Below, piece after piece: positions 1 to 10,456 of a stretch of 37,513 bases of DNA. Where the stretch lies: NCBI GenBank assembly GCA_008704415.1, contig VXIS01000406.1:1-37513 (forward strand), in the 5' to 3' direction. Positions within the stretch are counted from its first letter, which is position 1. Each line of letters begins with the position of its first letter. Made by a program: the position numbers and the translations under genes. The notes beneath the pieces were generated by a model. It saw nothing but the letters and a program-made list of their open reading frames with translations. It was not told where the DNA came from and ran no database searches. This DNA is from Sphaerosporella brunnea (taxonomy: Eukaryota; Ascomycota; Pezizomycetes; Pezizales; Pyronemataceae).

Positions 1-362
1 ATCAAGATTGACGGTAGAACTACAACCGATCTTATTAACAAACATCCGTGGTTTATTGTATTCTAATCCTGACCGGTAGAGTACAGCTCGCACCCAGCTT
101 CGGGCAACAACTATACAGAAACGACTCTTGTCAAACAAAAACAGTGATTTCACATTGTAAGCAACGCATCCGCCACCGGCTCATTCATTATGTTATCGTA
201 AGCCGCTTCCCCCATCCTTGGCCTCCAGAAAAAAAAGAGAACCCCCAGAACGCACCCACAACCGACCAATCCAGGGACCAATGAGGCGTAGAGAGAGTAA
301 TGGGAAGTCCATGATATTCGTTCCAGTATCCATGTTTGAGGTCTCCTGCAAGCGAACGTCAG

Positions 363-702
363 ATGTACGATCCACCAGTCCCGGAAGCGTACATCAAAAG
401 GCCTCCCCACGGCATACTCGAGAACGTCTGCAAACGCCTTTGCGACTCGCTATCAAGAGAGTAAACGATCCTCGCCGCATCGATGAGAGAAAGCGAGTGG
501 GAAGTCCTTTCCGTTTTTGCTTCCACCTACTTTGCCGTCCTTTTCTCCTTTTTCGCCTCTTTGGCCTCGATTGCCTTACGCAGGGTTGTCAAGCGGGCTG
601 CTCTATGGCTGCGCCATGTACGAGAACCAGGTAGAGCTACAGGGCTTCTCAGCTGTCGATTACACTACCTATGTCCCAACAGGAGCACCGGGTGTGGGTT
701 AA
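363..702 (+). CDS. Candidate small spliced gene or gene fragment (left-arm copy)
   Basis: I do not recognise a family. From an ATG at 363 a codon-like frame begins MYDPPVPEAYIKRPPHG and runs to 460. A GTAAAC donor starts at 461. Splicing to the AG ending at 593 (133-nt intron, CTTAC possible branch site at 576-580) leads in frame into a segment ending YTTYVPTGAPGVG with a TAA at 700-702. The joined product would be about 68 aa. The coding appearance rests only on amino-acid composition and the compatible splice phase (phase 2). No signal peptide or membrane segment is left after splicing. The reading frame upstream of 363 is open only back to about 315, so this could instead be the 3' end of a decayed gene. 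An identical copy lies in the right arm. Confidence 0.25.
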
Positions 703-1876
703 TTGCTTCACTGGATAGTACTCGTTAGGCTGTTAACATAGGTATTCTTGAACTGAACGTTCAATGGGTCCTGACCCGGAAATTTTGTGGCGATAAACGC
801 CCAGGTAGACTGCTGGAATGGCCTGAATGTTTTCAAGAAGTCGGCTTTTGTCGACATAGCTTGGATTTCTCCGCAAGACTGAGCTTTTGCCATTGCCATG
901 ATCCTCGAGCATACAACTTTCAATAGGGCTTGGAAAGTATGTTACAGGCATGCTTGACAGGTAGCTTTCAGAAGCTCGCAAAGCTTGGATTGATAGCAGT
1001 AGCAAACATCCCAAAGCTTATACAGTCGCATCCAACATTACATCCCTCGTATGGAGGAAGTAGATGGGTAGAGGGCAGAGGTATTTGACTGTGCTGCAAA
1101 TTGAGCTCTAAGACCGGGAGATTACCAACTCCTGAGAATGATTATTCGTTATCAAGGTCGTGGAGAAACGGCTATATGTTATGCGTTTTTCTAATGTTGG
1201 AAAAACCCCCTCCGCAGTTCTTGATGGGTCATGAAATCGAATGAACGGTGGTGACAGGCAGCTCACTTGTGGTAGCAGGTCGGCATTAGCTATTGGCTGT
1301 GGTTGCAAGTGGTTGTGCATTGGAGGATTCCCGGCGGCACTCAGTACTCCGAGAATTGTCGTTGGCTGCATCAATGTAAAAAGCAGCAACGATAAAATAA
1401 GCTATTAGAATTCTCCTTGTCCGCCGCATAACTGCGTAGCTCGCTCTTTTGCCGAACAATGCAGCTGGTGGTATTATAAAAAGGTGCTCCCACCGGCTGC
1501 ACAGTGCTATCCACCCTCGTGCGGCACTCCTTATGCTCTCTGTTCCTGGTTACAAAGTGCACCGGGGAGTTATCAACGCTACATCGTCAATTTATTGGGG
1601 ATTGGCTTTCTCGAAATATCTTACATTGTTATGTATACGATCTAGGGGATATAAAGAACTCTGGAGGTGCTCCAGCTTATCGTGCTCGTTCATGCTAATA
1701 ACAGCGCCAACTACAATTCCGTAACCGCAACAGCCGGGAGTCGGTCATGGTATGTCACTCGATGGATCTTTTGGAACGTAAACGTCTGTGCCAAAACTTC
1801 GTGTCTCGTGTTTGGAATCACGATCAACTAATGGTGTGGGGCCACACAGAAAAATCTACCGACCGGCGTTTGCAGG

Positions 1877-2118
1877 ATGGGCTCGAACGGCAAGACCGCA
1901 GTCATTTTGCACGGCGATCTAGCCACAGCAGAGATGGCATACAGAGAGGTATGTAGGTAAAGGCTGGAAGGGTACTAGTCAAGAAACTCACACCGAATAC
2001 ACCGGAGACTGTTGGGCCAAACCGCTTTGTAGTGTATGTTTTTGATTTAGGGCAACAGCAAATCTTCCATGATTTAATAACCACAGTCAGAGTGTCGGAG
2101 TGGTTAACGAGTGAGACT
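1877..2118 (+). other. Candidate exon pair abutting the tRNA (left-arm copy)
   Basis: An ATG at 1877 opens a 24-codon stretch (start MGSNGKTAVILHGDLATAEM) that ends exactly at a consensus GTATGT donor at 1949. An AG at 2006-2007, after a CTCAC-like branch site, gives a 59-nt intron. The frame then continues (TVGPNRFVVYVFDLGQQQ) until a TGA at 2116-2118. That stop lies inside the tRNA gene, so the frame is probably a truncated remnant that the tRNA now interrupts, or chance. No family can be assigned. Confidence 0.2.
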
Positions 2119-2177
2119 TGAATTATCTTCGATATCTCATGCCTTCGGGCTCGCAGGTTCGAATCCTGTCTCTGACG
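2086..2177 (+). tRNA. tRNA-Ser(UGA) with 11-nt intron (left-arm copy)
   Basis: A full class II cloverleaf can be drawn. Acceptor GTCAGAG pairs with CTCTGAC, and the discriminator base is G as in serine tRNAs. The D-arm contains GAGTGGTTAA. The anticodon stem is TGAGA/TCTCA with loop CTTGAA...A and anticodon TGA. The long variable arm is a GCC-TTCG-GGC hairpin. The T-arm is GCAGG/CCTGT with loop TTCGAAT. The 11 nt TTATCTTCGAT after position 37 sit exactly where eukaryotic tRNA introns lie, giving an 81-nt mature tRNA. A run of eight T follows directly as the Pol III terminator. The A-box is slightly off consensus (TGTCGGAGTGG). The right arm has an identical copy in the opposite orientation. 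Confidence 0.93.
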
Positions 2178-2185
2178 TTTTTTTT
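2178..2185 (+). terminator. Pol III T-tract terminator of tRNA-Ser
   Basis: Eight consecutive T residues immediately follow the discriminator base of the tRNA, the normal RNA polymerase III stop signal. Confidence 0.85.
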
Positions 2186-2362
2186 AATTCTTATCAGACT
2201 AATGTTTTGCTCTGAAGCCCCGCTCTCGTAAACCAACCGCAGTTGTGTATGTACAAAAGTCTGGTTCACGAGATCACACTTTGTCTATGCGTTATTCTAC
2301 TCTACTGTCGGGAAATCCAATCAGCAGTTGATGAAACTTGGAATCGAATCACTGATAGTGAC

Positions 2363-2520
2363 AGGCCGCCCGCTTGTATAGTGCCGTGCGCTTTAAAGGT
2401 AGACCTTCGTTCAAGGGAGGCTATTTTCACTGGATATCACTCGCACATCGCTTGCTAGCTGTCAGATTTACTACGGGCCCACCAGATAGCCTTTAAAGCG
2501 CACAGCAACACGGGCCGCCA
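2363..2520. repeat. Candidate MITE/hairpin element (left-arm copy)
   Basis: A perfect 14-bp inverted repeat (GTGCGCTTTAAAGG at 2386-2399, its complement at 2490-2503) is flanked on the outside by a weaker inverted match (GGCCGCCC near 2364, GGGCCGCC near 2512). This gives an imperfect terminal-repeat structure of about 158 bp with no coding capacity. No target-site duplication is clear. It could be a MITE or simply a stem-loop-forming stretch. Confidence 0.35.
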
Positions 2521-5228
2521 AAAATTTATGCCACTTTCCATTGCTATGAATGGTAGGTTTTGAAAATCTTCACTACTTCTGTATAATTGCCCCTGGGTTG
2601 AGGAGATAGCTCTGCACAGGAGATTGGTTTGCATGGCCATACATTCCTTCTTCTGAGCCATTCAACCAAAAGCGGTGGCAATATAAATACTCGAACTTCC
2701 AGGCTTGACCGTGCGGCGACGGGCTTGGCTTGGGGGGACTACGCGGAGAAATTCGGCTTGCAGGATTAACACTCCTTGCGTGGAAAAACTGAAGGCAACT
2801 TTTCTTTACATTGCTCATGCTCATGCGCACGCCCTGAAAGTCCACCGGCAGGCAATCCTCCTACATTGCATCAGCCGTTAACCCATCTCCATGTGTAAAG
2901 CTACCCCGCCATTATTGCTTCTTCTATGTACTAGAGTATCCTCGTACCTAATTACTTGCTTTTTTTTTCTCTCTTTTCCCCCACAACAACAACTACAACA
3001 ACAGCCAAACCGGCGATCGATCTGCTTCTACACGAGCACAACGCCTCCCCCCTCCCCCACGATTCTCGATCTGCCGATTATGATCAGCACTTCCCCCACA
3101 GTGCCATTCATTCGGGTGGGGATAGTCCGCCAGCCTCACTGAAGCCTACCTGGTGGACGAGGTCTCGGCTCCCGCGGCACGGGCGCGCGCGGGTGCGGGT
3201 TGCCGGAAGGAAGGAGATCGTCGACGTCGACGTCGCGCGAGTGAGAGATCTGGCATACAGAAGCCCGATGCGCAATCCCGCAGTGTGGGGAAAACCTGGA
3301 GTTTAAGAGTAGATGTAGGTATGTACGTATTTCACCTTTCTGGCGTTTCCTTTTTTTTTTTTTTTTACATATGCTGGGATAACCCAATCACCCCAGACAG
3401 GACTCGTTTGCATCCCTCCGAAACACTTCCGCCTCATCGCTCAGGAACCAAAGGCGGCGAGAAGCCTGGGTTGGCCGGCGGCTGTCGCGCGAGCCGTGTA
3501 CTGTACAAACCTTTTTTTTCCGAACTTCAGCCTGTCCGACGTCGACGTCATGCATCGCTGGGGAAGTGATTATGATGGGCCGCAAGTAGGCCCCTGAGAT
3601 CGAATGAATTGGGCAAGAGTGCACGCGAGCAGCTATCTTGAGGCGAGTGCTGAGCTGTGATGGGATTTTGCATAGCGGTATCTTGGGTCTGGCGACTCCA
3701 TACTCACGCCGCGTGTAGGTACCTACTCACTCCTCACTCCGAGTAGAGCAGATCTAAAGCCAATCAAAGCCCGAGGACACTGGCCCGTCAGCCTTATGGC
3801 GGTTGCCGTGAACGCCATACCAACGAGATAAATCTTTCTTCGGTCTGCTTCAACTTCTACATAGGAGGAGGAGCGGGCAACGCCCGGTCACGCTCGACGC
3901 GCAAACCTCGGGGGAGCGAGAAGAAGGAGAAAGAGAAGGGGACGGAGAAGGGGAAGGGGAAAGGGAAGGAGAAGGAGCAGAAATCTTTCTTCCTTGCGTG
4001 GACATGCGGATGGATTCTGGAAATGTTCACTTGCTTCCCCGTCATGATCCCCAGACCTCAGAGTTCAGCCTCAAGAAACGGCGCTCGCCGTGCCAAAAGC
4101 AAAGAAGTCGCGTCCGGTATACACATAACTAGATGTATAGTACTCTATTACCAAGATACTCGTGACACCTTCGGACATGCGCGTAGGCCCGCACATGCAT
4201 ATCCGGATCGATAGTAAGGATAGATATGTCCTAGGTGCCTAGGTAGCTATCAGGCGTCACATGTGTGTGTCAGCTACCGACCTAGAAGTTGGTATCTGCT
4301 GAGTACCTACCTAGAAGTATACCTCGGCAGAGTGTATATCTATCTTGCTGAAGAGACAGACCGAAGCAATTTTATTCTACAAAATGGGGGGTCTAGGTAC
4401 GTGTTAGGCATGTACATATACCCAAGCTCAGTTCCGTGCATGGCTTTTTTAGTTCCCGCCTTTCAGAACCAACTGCAAGACGCAGGGAGAAGGGAAGCCA
4501 CATACCTAGCCGGCGCGCCCTTACGAACTCTCGTGAGAAGTCCGAGATGGCACAAACTCCGGGGAATACGTAGGATATCCCGCCCTGCGCCGAGGTCTAA
4601 ATTCTAACTACTCGGCGCCCCCCCCCACCCTTCACCCAGCGGGCAGCTTCCCCGGTCAAAACATCCTCAAGCATGTCATGTTCCAAACGTTTCTTGTCCT
4701 GCTGGAGCTGCTGCAAAAAAGCTACCTTCCGGATTCGAATCTGCATTCAACAAAGAAAAATCCCAGGGGAATTCTCCAAGATGAATCTGTAACATCTCCC
4801 CCGGGCCGTCCCCGGCGGTCTCAGCTCAGGGAGGTATGTAGATTGTGATACATGGAAACACGTACGACGGAAGAAAAGAAGCAAGCCGTTGCGACCGACG
4901 ACGACGACCCTCGACTCCTCAGGGGGATACGGCGGAACGGTAGATCGACGACCTTGCATGCCGCCGCCGCCGCTCGGTCCGGAATCTTCCCGCGCACCCC
5001 GGGGTTCCGAAGTCCCGAGTCCCGAACAAAAAGCCCCCCGGCCCAAAGTGTTGAGCTTTTACTACAAACGATCCATCCGGACGAGCCGAAGAGCTTAACG
5101 CAACCTCTCTCCCTCTCTTGGGTGTCGGAGCTGCTCTCCTTTTCGGTGGTGATGTCTCGTGCCCCCCTCCGCCTGTAGACGTAGATACTTGATGGATAGA
5201 TAGAGTAGGTAGTCGTACAATACGGACA
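2521..5228. other. Gene-free part of the left arm
   Basis: About 2.7 kb without a supportable gene. It contains a T16 tract at 3351-3366, a self-complementary GTCGAC cluster near 3218-3235, a homopurine tract (3909-3983), TACCTA/CCTAGG-rich stretches around 4220-4320 and a C9 run near 4618. Open frames here are short, overlap one another and have low-complexity or arginine-rich translations. Confidence 0.6.
3909..3983 (+). repeat. Homopurine G/A tract (left-arm copy)
   Basis: About 75 nt of almost pure purine, built from AAGGGG, GAGAAG and GGGAAGG units and broken by only a few C residues. Long homopurine-homopyrimidine tracts can form triplex (H-DNA) and stall replication. That role here is inference. 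The complement occurs in the right arm at about 6834-6908. Confidence 0.7.
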
Positions 5229-5295
5229 GCCCGCCCGCCCGCCCGACTCCCGGCCCGCCCGCCCGACTCCCGGCCCGCCCGCCCGACTCCCGGCT
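5229..5295 (-). repeat. 20-bp G-rich tandem repeat beside the apex (left copy)
   Basis: Three 20-bp units. Read on the minus strand each contains three GGG blocks spaced by C, followed by CCGGGAGT. One unit plus its neighbour satisfies the pattern of four G3 runs with 1-2 nt loops, so it is G-quadruplex-capable. The same array is on the plus strand of the right arm (5522-5588). Confidence 0.8.
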
Positions 5296-5375
5296 CCGGA
5301 GTTTTTGTAAAAAAAAACGAACTGAAGGGGGGCCCGGGCAGTATGTATGTCTTTTCAGGGCTTGGGGGGCCGGCA

Positions 5376-5408
5376 GGCATTCAGGATATCTGGTGATTTG
5401 CAGCTAAA
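5376..5408. other. Palindrome apex (unpaired 33-nt spacer)
   Basis: The two arms meet here. The 33-nt spacer begins with GGCATT-like and ends with AA before TGCCGG. A 4-nt GGCA duplication on the left side (CCGGCAGGCATT against AATGCCGG on the right) lets the stem extend further if GGCA is bulged, leaving a loop of about 25 nt. The spacer contains GATATC and no gene. Confidence 0.9.
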
Positions 5409-5428
5409 TGCCGGCCCCCCAAGCCCTG

Positions 5429-5464
<36 letters not shown>
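5429..5464 (+). repeat. A36 homopolymer unique to the right arm
   Basis: A run of 36 A. At the mirror position in the left arm (5352-5355) there are only four T. This is the largest difference between the arms and lies about 20 nt from the apex loop. Confidence 0.95.
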
Positions 5465-5466
<2 letters not shown>

Positions 5467-5521
5467 CATACATACTGCCCGGGCCCCCCTTCAGTTCGTT
5501 TTTTTTTTACAAAAACTCCGG

Positions 5522-5588
5522 AGCCGGGAGTCGGGCGGGCGGGCCGGGAGTCGGGCGGGCGGGCCGGGAGTCGGGCGGGCGGGCGGGC
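5522..5588 (+). repeat. 20-bp G-rich tandem repeat beside the apex (right copy)
   Basis: Mirror of the left array. The GCCGGGAG unit recurs at 5523, 5543 and 5563 (period 20). The plus strand is G-rich and G-quadruplex-capable. The right copy has one extra A at its outer edge relative to the left copy. Confidence 0.8.
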
Positions 5589-6833
5589 TTGTCCGTATTG
5601 TACGACTACCTACTCTATCTATCCATCAAGTATCTACGTCTACAGGCGGAGGGGGGCACGAGACATCACCACCGAAAAGGAGAGCAGCTCCGACACCCAA
5701 GAGAGGGAGAGAGGTTGCGTTAAGCTCTTCGGCTCGTCCGGATGGATCGTTTGTAGTAAAAGCTCAACACTTTGGGCCGGGGGGCTTTTTGTTCGGGACT
5801 CGGGACTTCGGAACCCCGGGGTGCGCGGGAAGATTCCGGACCGAGCGGCGGCGGCGGCATGCAAGGTCGTCGATCTACCGTTCCGCCGTATCCCCCTGAG
5901 GAGTCGAGGGTCGTCGTCGTCGGTCGCAACGGCTTGCTTCTTTTCTTCCGTCGTACGTGTTTCCATGTATCACAATCTACATACCTCCCTGAGCTGAGAC
6001 CGCCGGGGACGGCCCGGGGGAGATGTTACAGATTCATCTTGGAGAATTCCCCTGGGATTTTTCTTTGTTGAATGCAGATTCGAATCCGGAAGGTAGCTTT
6101 TTTGCAGCAGCTCCAGCAGGACAAGAAACGTTTGGAACATGACATGCTTGAGGATGTTTTGACCGGGGAAGCTGCCCGCTGGGTGAAGGGTGGGGGGGGC
6201 GCCGAGTAGTTAGAATTTAGACCTCGGCGCAGGGCGGGATATCCTACGTATTCCCCGGAGTTTGTGCCATCTCGGACTTCTCACGAGAGTTCGTAAGGGC
6301 GCGCCGGCTAGGTATGTGGCTTCCCTTCTCCCTGCGTCTTGCAGTTGGTTCTGAAAGGCGGGAACTAAAAAAGCCATGCACGGAACTGAGCTTGGGTATA
6401 TGTACATGCCTAACACGTACCTAGACCCCCCATTTTGTAGAATAAAATTGCTTCGGTCTGTCTCTTCAGCAAGATAGATATACACTCTGCCGAGGTATAC
6501 TTCTAGGTAGGTACTCAGCAGATACCAACTTCTAGGTCGGTAGCTGACACACACATGTGACGCCTGATAGCTACCTAGGCACCTAGGACATATCTATCCT
6601 TACTATCGATCCGGATATGCATGTGCGGGCCTACGCGCATGTCCGAAGGTGTCACGAGTATCTTGGTAATAGAGTACTATACATCTAGTTATGTGTATAC
6701 CGGACGCGACTTCTTTGCTTTTGGCACGGCGAGCGCCGTTTCTTGAGGCTGAACTCTGAGGTCTGGGGATCATGACGGGGAAGCAAGTGAACATTTCCAG
6801 AATCCATCCGCATGTCCACGCAAGGAAGAAAGA

Positions 6834-6908
6834 TTTCTGCTCCTTCTCCTTCCCTTTCCCCTTCCCCTTCTCCGTCCCCTTCTCTTTCTCCTTCTTCTCG
6901 CTCCCCCG
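6834..6908 (-). repeat. Homopurine tract (right-arm copy)
   Basis: Mirror of 3909-3983; pyrimidine-rich on the plus strand (blocks of CCTTCTCC and CCCTTTCC). I saw no difference from the left copy. Confidence 0.65.
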
Positions 6909-8298
6909 AGGTTTGCGCGTCGAGCGTGACCGGGCGTTGCCCGCTCCTCCTCCTATGTAGAAGTTGAAGCAGACCGAAGAAAGATTTATCTCGTTGGTAT
7001 GGCGTTCACGGCAACCGCCATAAGGCTGACGGGCCAGTGTCCTCGGGCTTTGATTGGCTTTAGATCTGCTCTACTCGGAGTGAGGAGTGAGTAGGTACCT
7101 ACACGCGGCGTGAGTATGGAGTCGCCAGACCCAAGATACCGCTATGCAAAATCCCATCACAGCTCAGCACTCGCCTCAAGATAGCTGCTCGCGTGCACTC
7201 TTGCCCAATTCATTCGATCTCAGGGGCCTACTTGCGGCCCATCATAATCACTTCCCCAGCGATGCATGACGTCGACGTCGGACAGGCTGAAGTTCGGAAA
7301 AAAAAGGTTTGTACAGTACACGGCTCGCGCGACAGCCGCCGGCCAACCCAGGCTTCTCGCCGCCTTTGGTTCCTGAGCGATGAGGCGGAAGTGTTTCGGA
7401 GGGATGCAAACGAGTCCTGTCTGGGGTGATTGGGTTATCCCAGCATATGTAAAAAAAAAAAAAAAAAGGAAACGCCAGAAAGGTGAAATACGTACATACC
7501 TACATCTACTCTTAAACTCCAGGTTTTCCCCACACTGCGGGATTGCGCATCGGGCTTCTGTATGCCAGATCTCTCACTCGCGCGACGTCGACGTCGACGA
7601 TCTCCTTCCTTCCGGCAACCCGCACCCGCGCGCGCCCGTGCCGCGGGAGCCGAGACCTCGTCCACCAGGTAGGCTTCAGTGAGGCTGGCGGACTATCCCC
7701 ACCCGAATGAATGGCACTGTGGGGGGAAGTGCTGATCATAATCGGCAGATCGAGAATCGTGGGGGAGGGGGGAGGCGTTGTGCTCGTGTAGAAGCAGATC
7801 GATCGCCGGTTTGGCTGTTGTTGTAGTTGTTGTTGTGGGGGAAAAGAGAGAAAAAAAAAGCAAGTAATTAGGTACGAGGATACTCTAGTACATAGAAGAA
7901 GCAATAATGGCGGGGTAGCTTTACACATGGAGATGGGTTAACGGCTGATGCAATGTAGGAGGATTGCCTGCCGGTGGACTTTCAGGGCGTGCGCATGAGC
8001 ATGAGCAATGTAAAGAAAAGTTGCCTTCAGTTTTTCCACGCAAGGAGTGTTAATCCTGCAAGCCGAATTTCTCCGCGTAGTCCCCCCAAGCCAAGCCCGT
8101 CGCCGCACGGTCAAGCCTGGAAGTTCGAGTATTTATATTGCCACCGCTTTTGGTTGAATGGCTCAGAAGAAGGAATGTATGGCCATGCAAACCAATCTCC
8201 TGTGCAGAGCTATCTCCTCAACCCAGGGGCAATTATACAGAAGTAGTGAAGATTTTCAAAACCTACCATTCATAGCAATGGAAAGTGGCATAAATTTT

Positions 8299-8456
8299 TG
8301 GCGGCCCGTGTTGCTGTGCGCTTTAAAGGCTATCTGGTGGGCCCGTAGTAAATCTGACAGCTAGCAAGCGATGTGCGAGTGATATCCAGTGAAAATAGCC
8401 TCCCTTGAACGAAGGTCTACCTTTAAAGCGCACGGCACTATACAAGCGGGCGGCCT
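8299..8456. repeat. Candidate MITE/hairpin element (right-arm copy)
   Basis: Mirror copy of 2363-2520, with the same 14-bp inverted repeat around CTTTAAAG. Confidence 0.35.
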
Positions 8457-8633
8457 GTCACTATCAGTGATTCGATTCCAAGTTTCATCAACTGCTGATT
8501 GGATTTCCCGACAGTAGAGTAGAATAACGCATAGACAAAGTGTGATCTCGTGAACCAGACTTTTGTACATACACAACTGCGGTTGGTTTACGAGAGCGGG
8601 GCTTCAGAGCAAAACATTAGTCTGATAAGAATT

Positions 8634-8641
8634 AAAAAAAA
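8634..8641 (-). terminator. Pol III terminator of right-arm tRNA-Ser
   Basis: Eight A on the plus strand (eight T on the transcribed strand) directly after the tRNA 3' end. Confidence 0.85.
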
Positions 8642-8733
8642 CGTCAGAGACAGGATTCGAACCTGCGAGCCCGAAGGCATGAGATATCGAAGATAATTCA
8701 AGTCTCACTCGTTAACCACTCCGACACTCTGAC
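8642..8733 (-). tRNA. tRNA-Ser(UGA) with 11-nt intron (right-arm copy)
   Basis: Exact mirror copy of the tRNA at 2086-2177: same acceptor stem, TGA anticodon, 11-nt intron, long variable arm and G discriminator. The two copies face each other and are transcribed toward the apex, about 6.5 kb apart. Confidence 0.93.
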
Positions 8734-8942
8734 TGTGGTTATTAAATCATGGAAGATTTGCTGTTGCCCTAAATCAAAAACATACACTACAAAGCGGTTT
8801 GGCCCAACAGTCTCCGGTGTATTCGGTGTGAGTTTCTTGACTAGTACCCTTCCAGCCTTTACCTACATACCTCTCTGTATGCCATCTCTGCTGTGGCTAG
8901 ATCGCCGTGCAAAATGACTGCGGTCTTGCCGTTCGAGCCCAT
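8701..8942 (-). other. Candidate exon pair abutting the tRNA (right-arm copy)
   Basis: Mirror of 1877-2118, with the same ATG, GTATGT donor and readthrough into the tRNA. It gives no independent support, because the arms are copies. Confidence 0.2.
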
Positions 8943-10116
8943 CCTGCAAACGCCGGTCGGTAGATTTTTCTGTGTGGCCCCACACCATTAGTTGATCGTG
9001 ATTCCAAACACGAGACACGAAGTTTTGGCACAGACGTTTACGTTCCAAAAGATCCATCGAGTGACATACCATGACCGACTCCCGGCTGTTGCGGTTACGG
9101 AATTGTAGTTGGCGCTGTTATTAGCATGAACGAGCACGATAAGCTGGAGCACCTCCAGAGTTCTTTATATCCCCTAGATCGTATACATAACAATGTAAGA
9201 TATTTCGAGAAAGCCAATCCCCAATAAATTGACGATGTAGCGTTGATAACTCCCCGGTGCACTTTGTAACCAGGAACAGAGAGCATAAGGAGTGCCGCAC
9301 GAGGGTGGATAGCACTGTGCAGCCGGTGGGAGCACCTTTTTATAATACCACCAGCTGCATTGTTCGGCAAAAGAGCGAGCTACGCAGTTATGCGGCGGAC
9401 AAGGAGAATTCTAATAGCTTATTTTATCGTTGCTGCTTTTTACATTGATGCAGCCAACGACAATTCTCGGAGTACTGAGTGCCGCCGGGAATCCTCCAAT
9501 GCACAACCACTTGCAACCACAGCCAATAGCTAATGCCGACCTGCTACCACAAGTGAGCTGCCTGTCACCACCGTTCATTCGATTTCATGACCCATCAAGA
9601 ACTGCGGAGGGGGTTTTTCCAACATTAGAAAAACGCATAACATATAGCCGTTTCTCCACGACCTTGATAACGAATAATCATTCTCAGGAGTTGGTAATCT
9701 CCCGGTCTTAGAGCTCAATTTGCAGCACAGTCAAATACCTCTGCCCTCTACCCATCTACTTCCTCCATACGAGGGATGTAATGTTGGATGCGACTGTATA
9801 AGCTTTGGGATGTTTGCTACTGCTATCAATCCAAGCTTTGCGAGCTTCTGAAAGCTACCTGTCAAGCATGCCTGTAACATACTTTCCAAGCCCTATTGAA
9901 AGTTGTATGCTCGAGGATCATGGCAATGGCAAAAGCTCAGTCTTGCGGAGAAATCCAAGCTATGTCGACAAAAGCCGACTTCTTGAAAACATTCAGGCCA
10001 TTCCAGCAGTCTACCTGGGCGTTTATCGCCACAAAATTTCCGGGTCAGGACCCATTGAACGTTCAGTTCAAGAATACCTATGTTAACAGCCTAACGAGTA
10101 CTATCCAGTGAAGCAA

Positions 10117-10456
10117 TTAACCCACACCCGGTGCTCCTGTTGGGACATAGGTAGTGTAATCGACAGCTGAGAAGCCCTGTAGCTCTACCTGGTTCTCGTA
10201 CATGGCGCAGCCATAGAGCAGCCCGCTTGACAACCCTGCGTAAGGCAATCGAGGCCAAAGAGGCGAAAAAGGAGAAAAGGACGGCAAAGTAGGTGGAAGC
10301 AAAAACGGAAAGGACTTCCCACTCGCTTTCTCTCATCGATGCGGCGAGGATCGTTTACTCTCTTGATAGCGAGTCGCAAAGGCGTTTGCAGACGTTCTCG
10401 AGTATGCCGTGGGGAGGCCTTTTGATGTACGCTTCCGGGACTGGTGGATCGTACAT
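10117..10456 (-). CDS. Candidate small spliced gene or gene fragment (right-arm copy)
   Basis: Mirror of the candidate at 363-702, with identical predicted splice sites and product. It begins about 360 bp inside the outer limit of the arm. Further 5' exons, if any, could lie in unique DNA beyond 10818, but I found no obvious continuation. Confidence 0.25.

Larger units (their letters stand above)
1..5375. repeat. Left arm of giant inverted repeat
   Basis: This arm is the reverse complement of 5409-10818. Paired coordinates add up to 10819 in the outer part and drift to 10816 at the apex. The drift is fully explained by single-base homopolymer differences: C5 against C6 near 3096, T16 against A17 near 3351, C9 against G8 near 4618, AG against AAG near 5228, and A9 against T10 near 5299. 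I saw no substitutions in the stretches I compared. Position 1 still pairs (with 10818), so the arm reaches the window edge and its true length is unknown. Apart from a tRNA gene it has no convincing protein gene. Every open frame is short and appears twice because of the symmetry. Confidence 0.97.

Noticed and set aside
5347..5997. A 216-codon and an overlapping 163-codon frame crossing the apex
   Set aside because: They read through the A36 tract (poly-lysine) and the G-rich tandem repeats. They exist only because the arms are joined and have no domain content.
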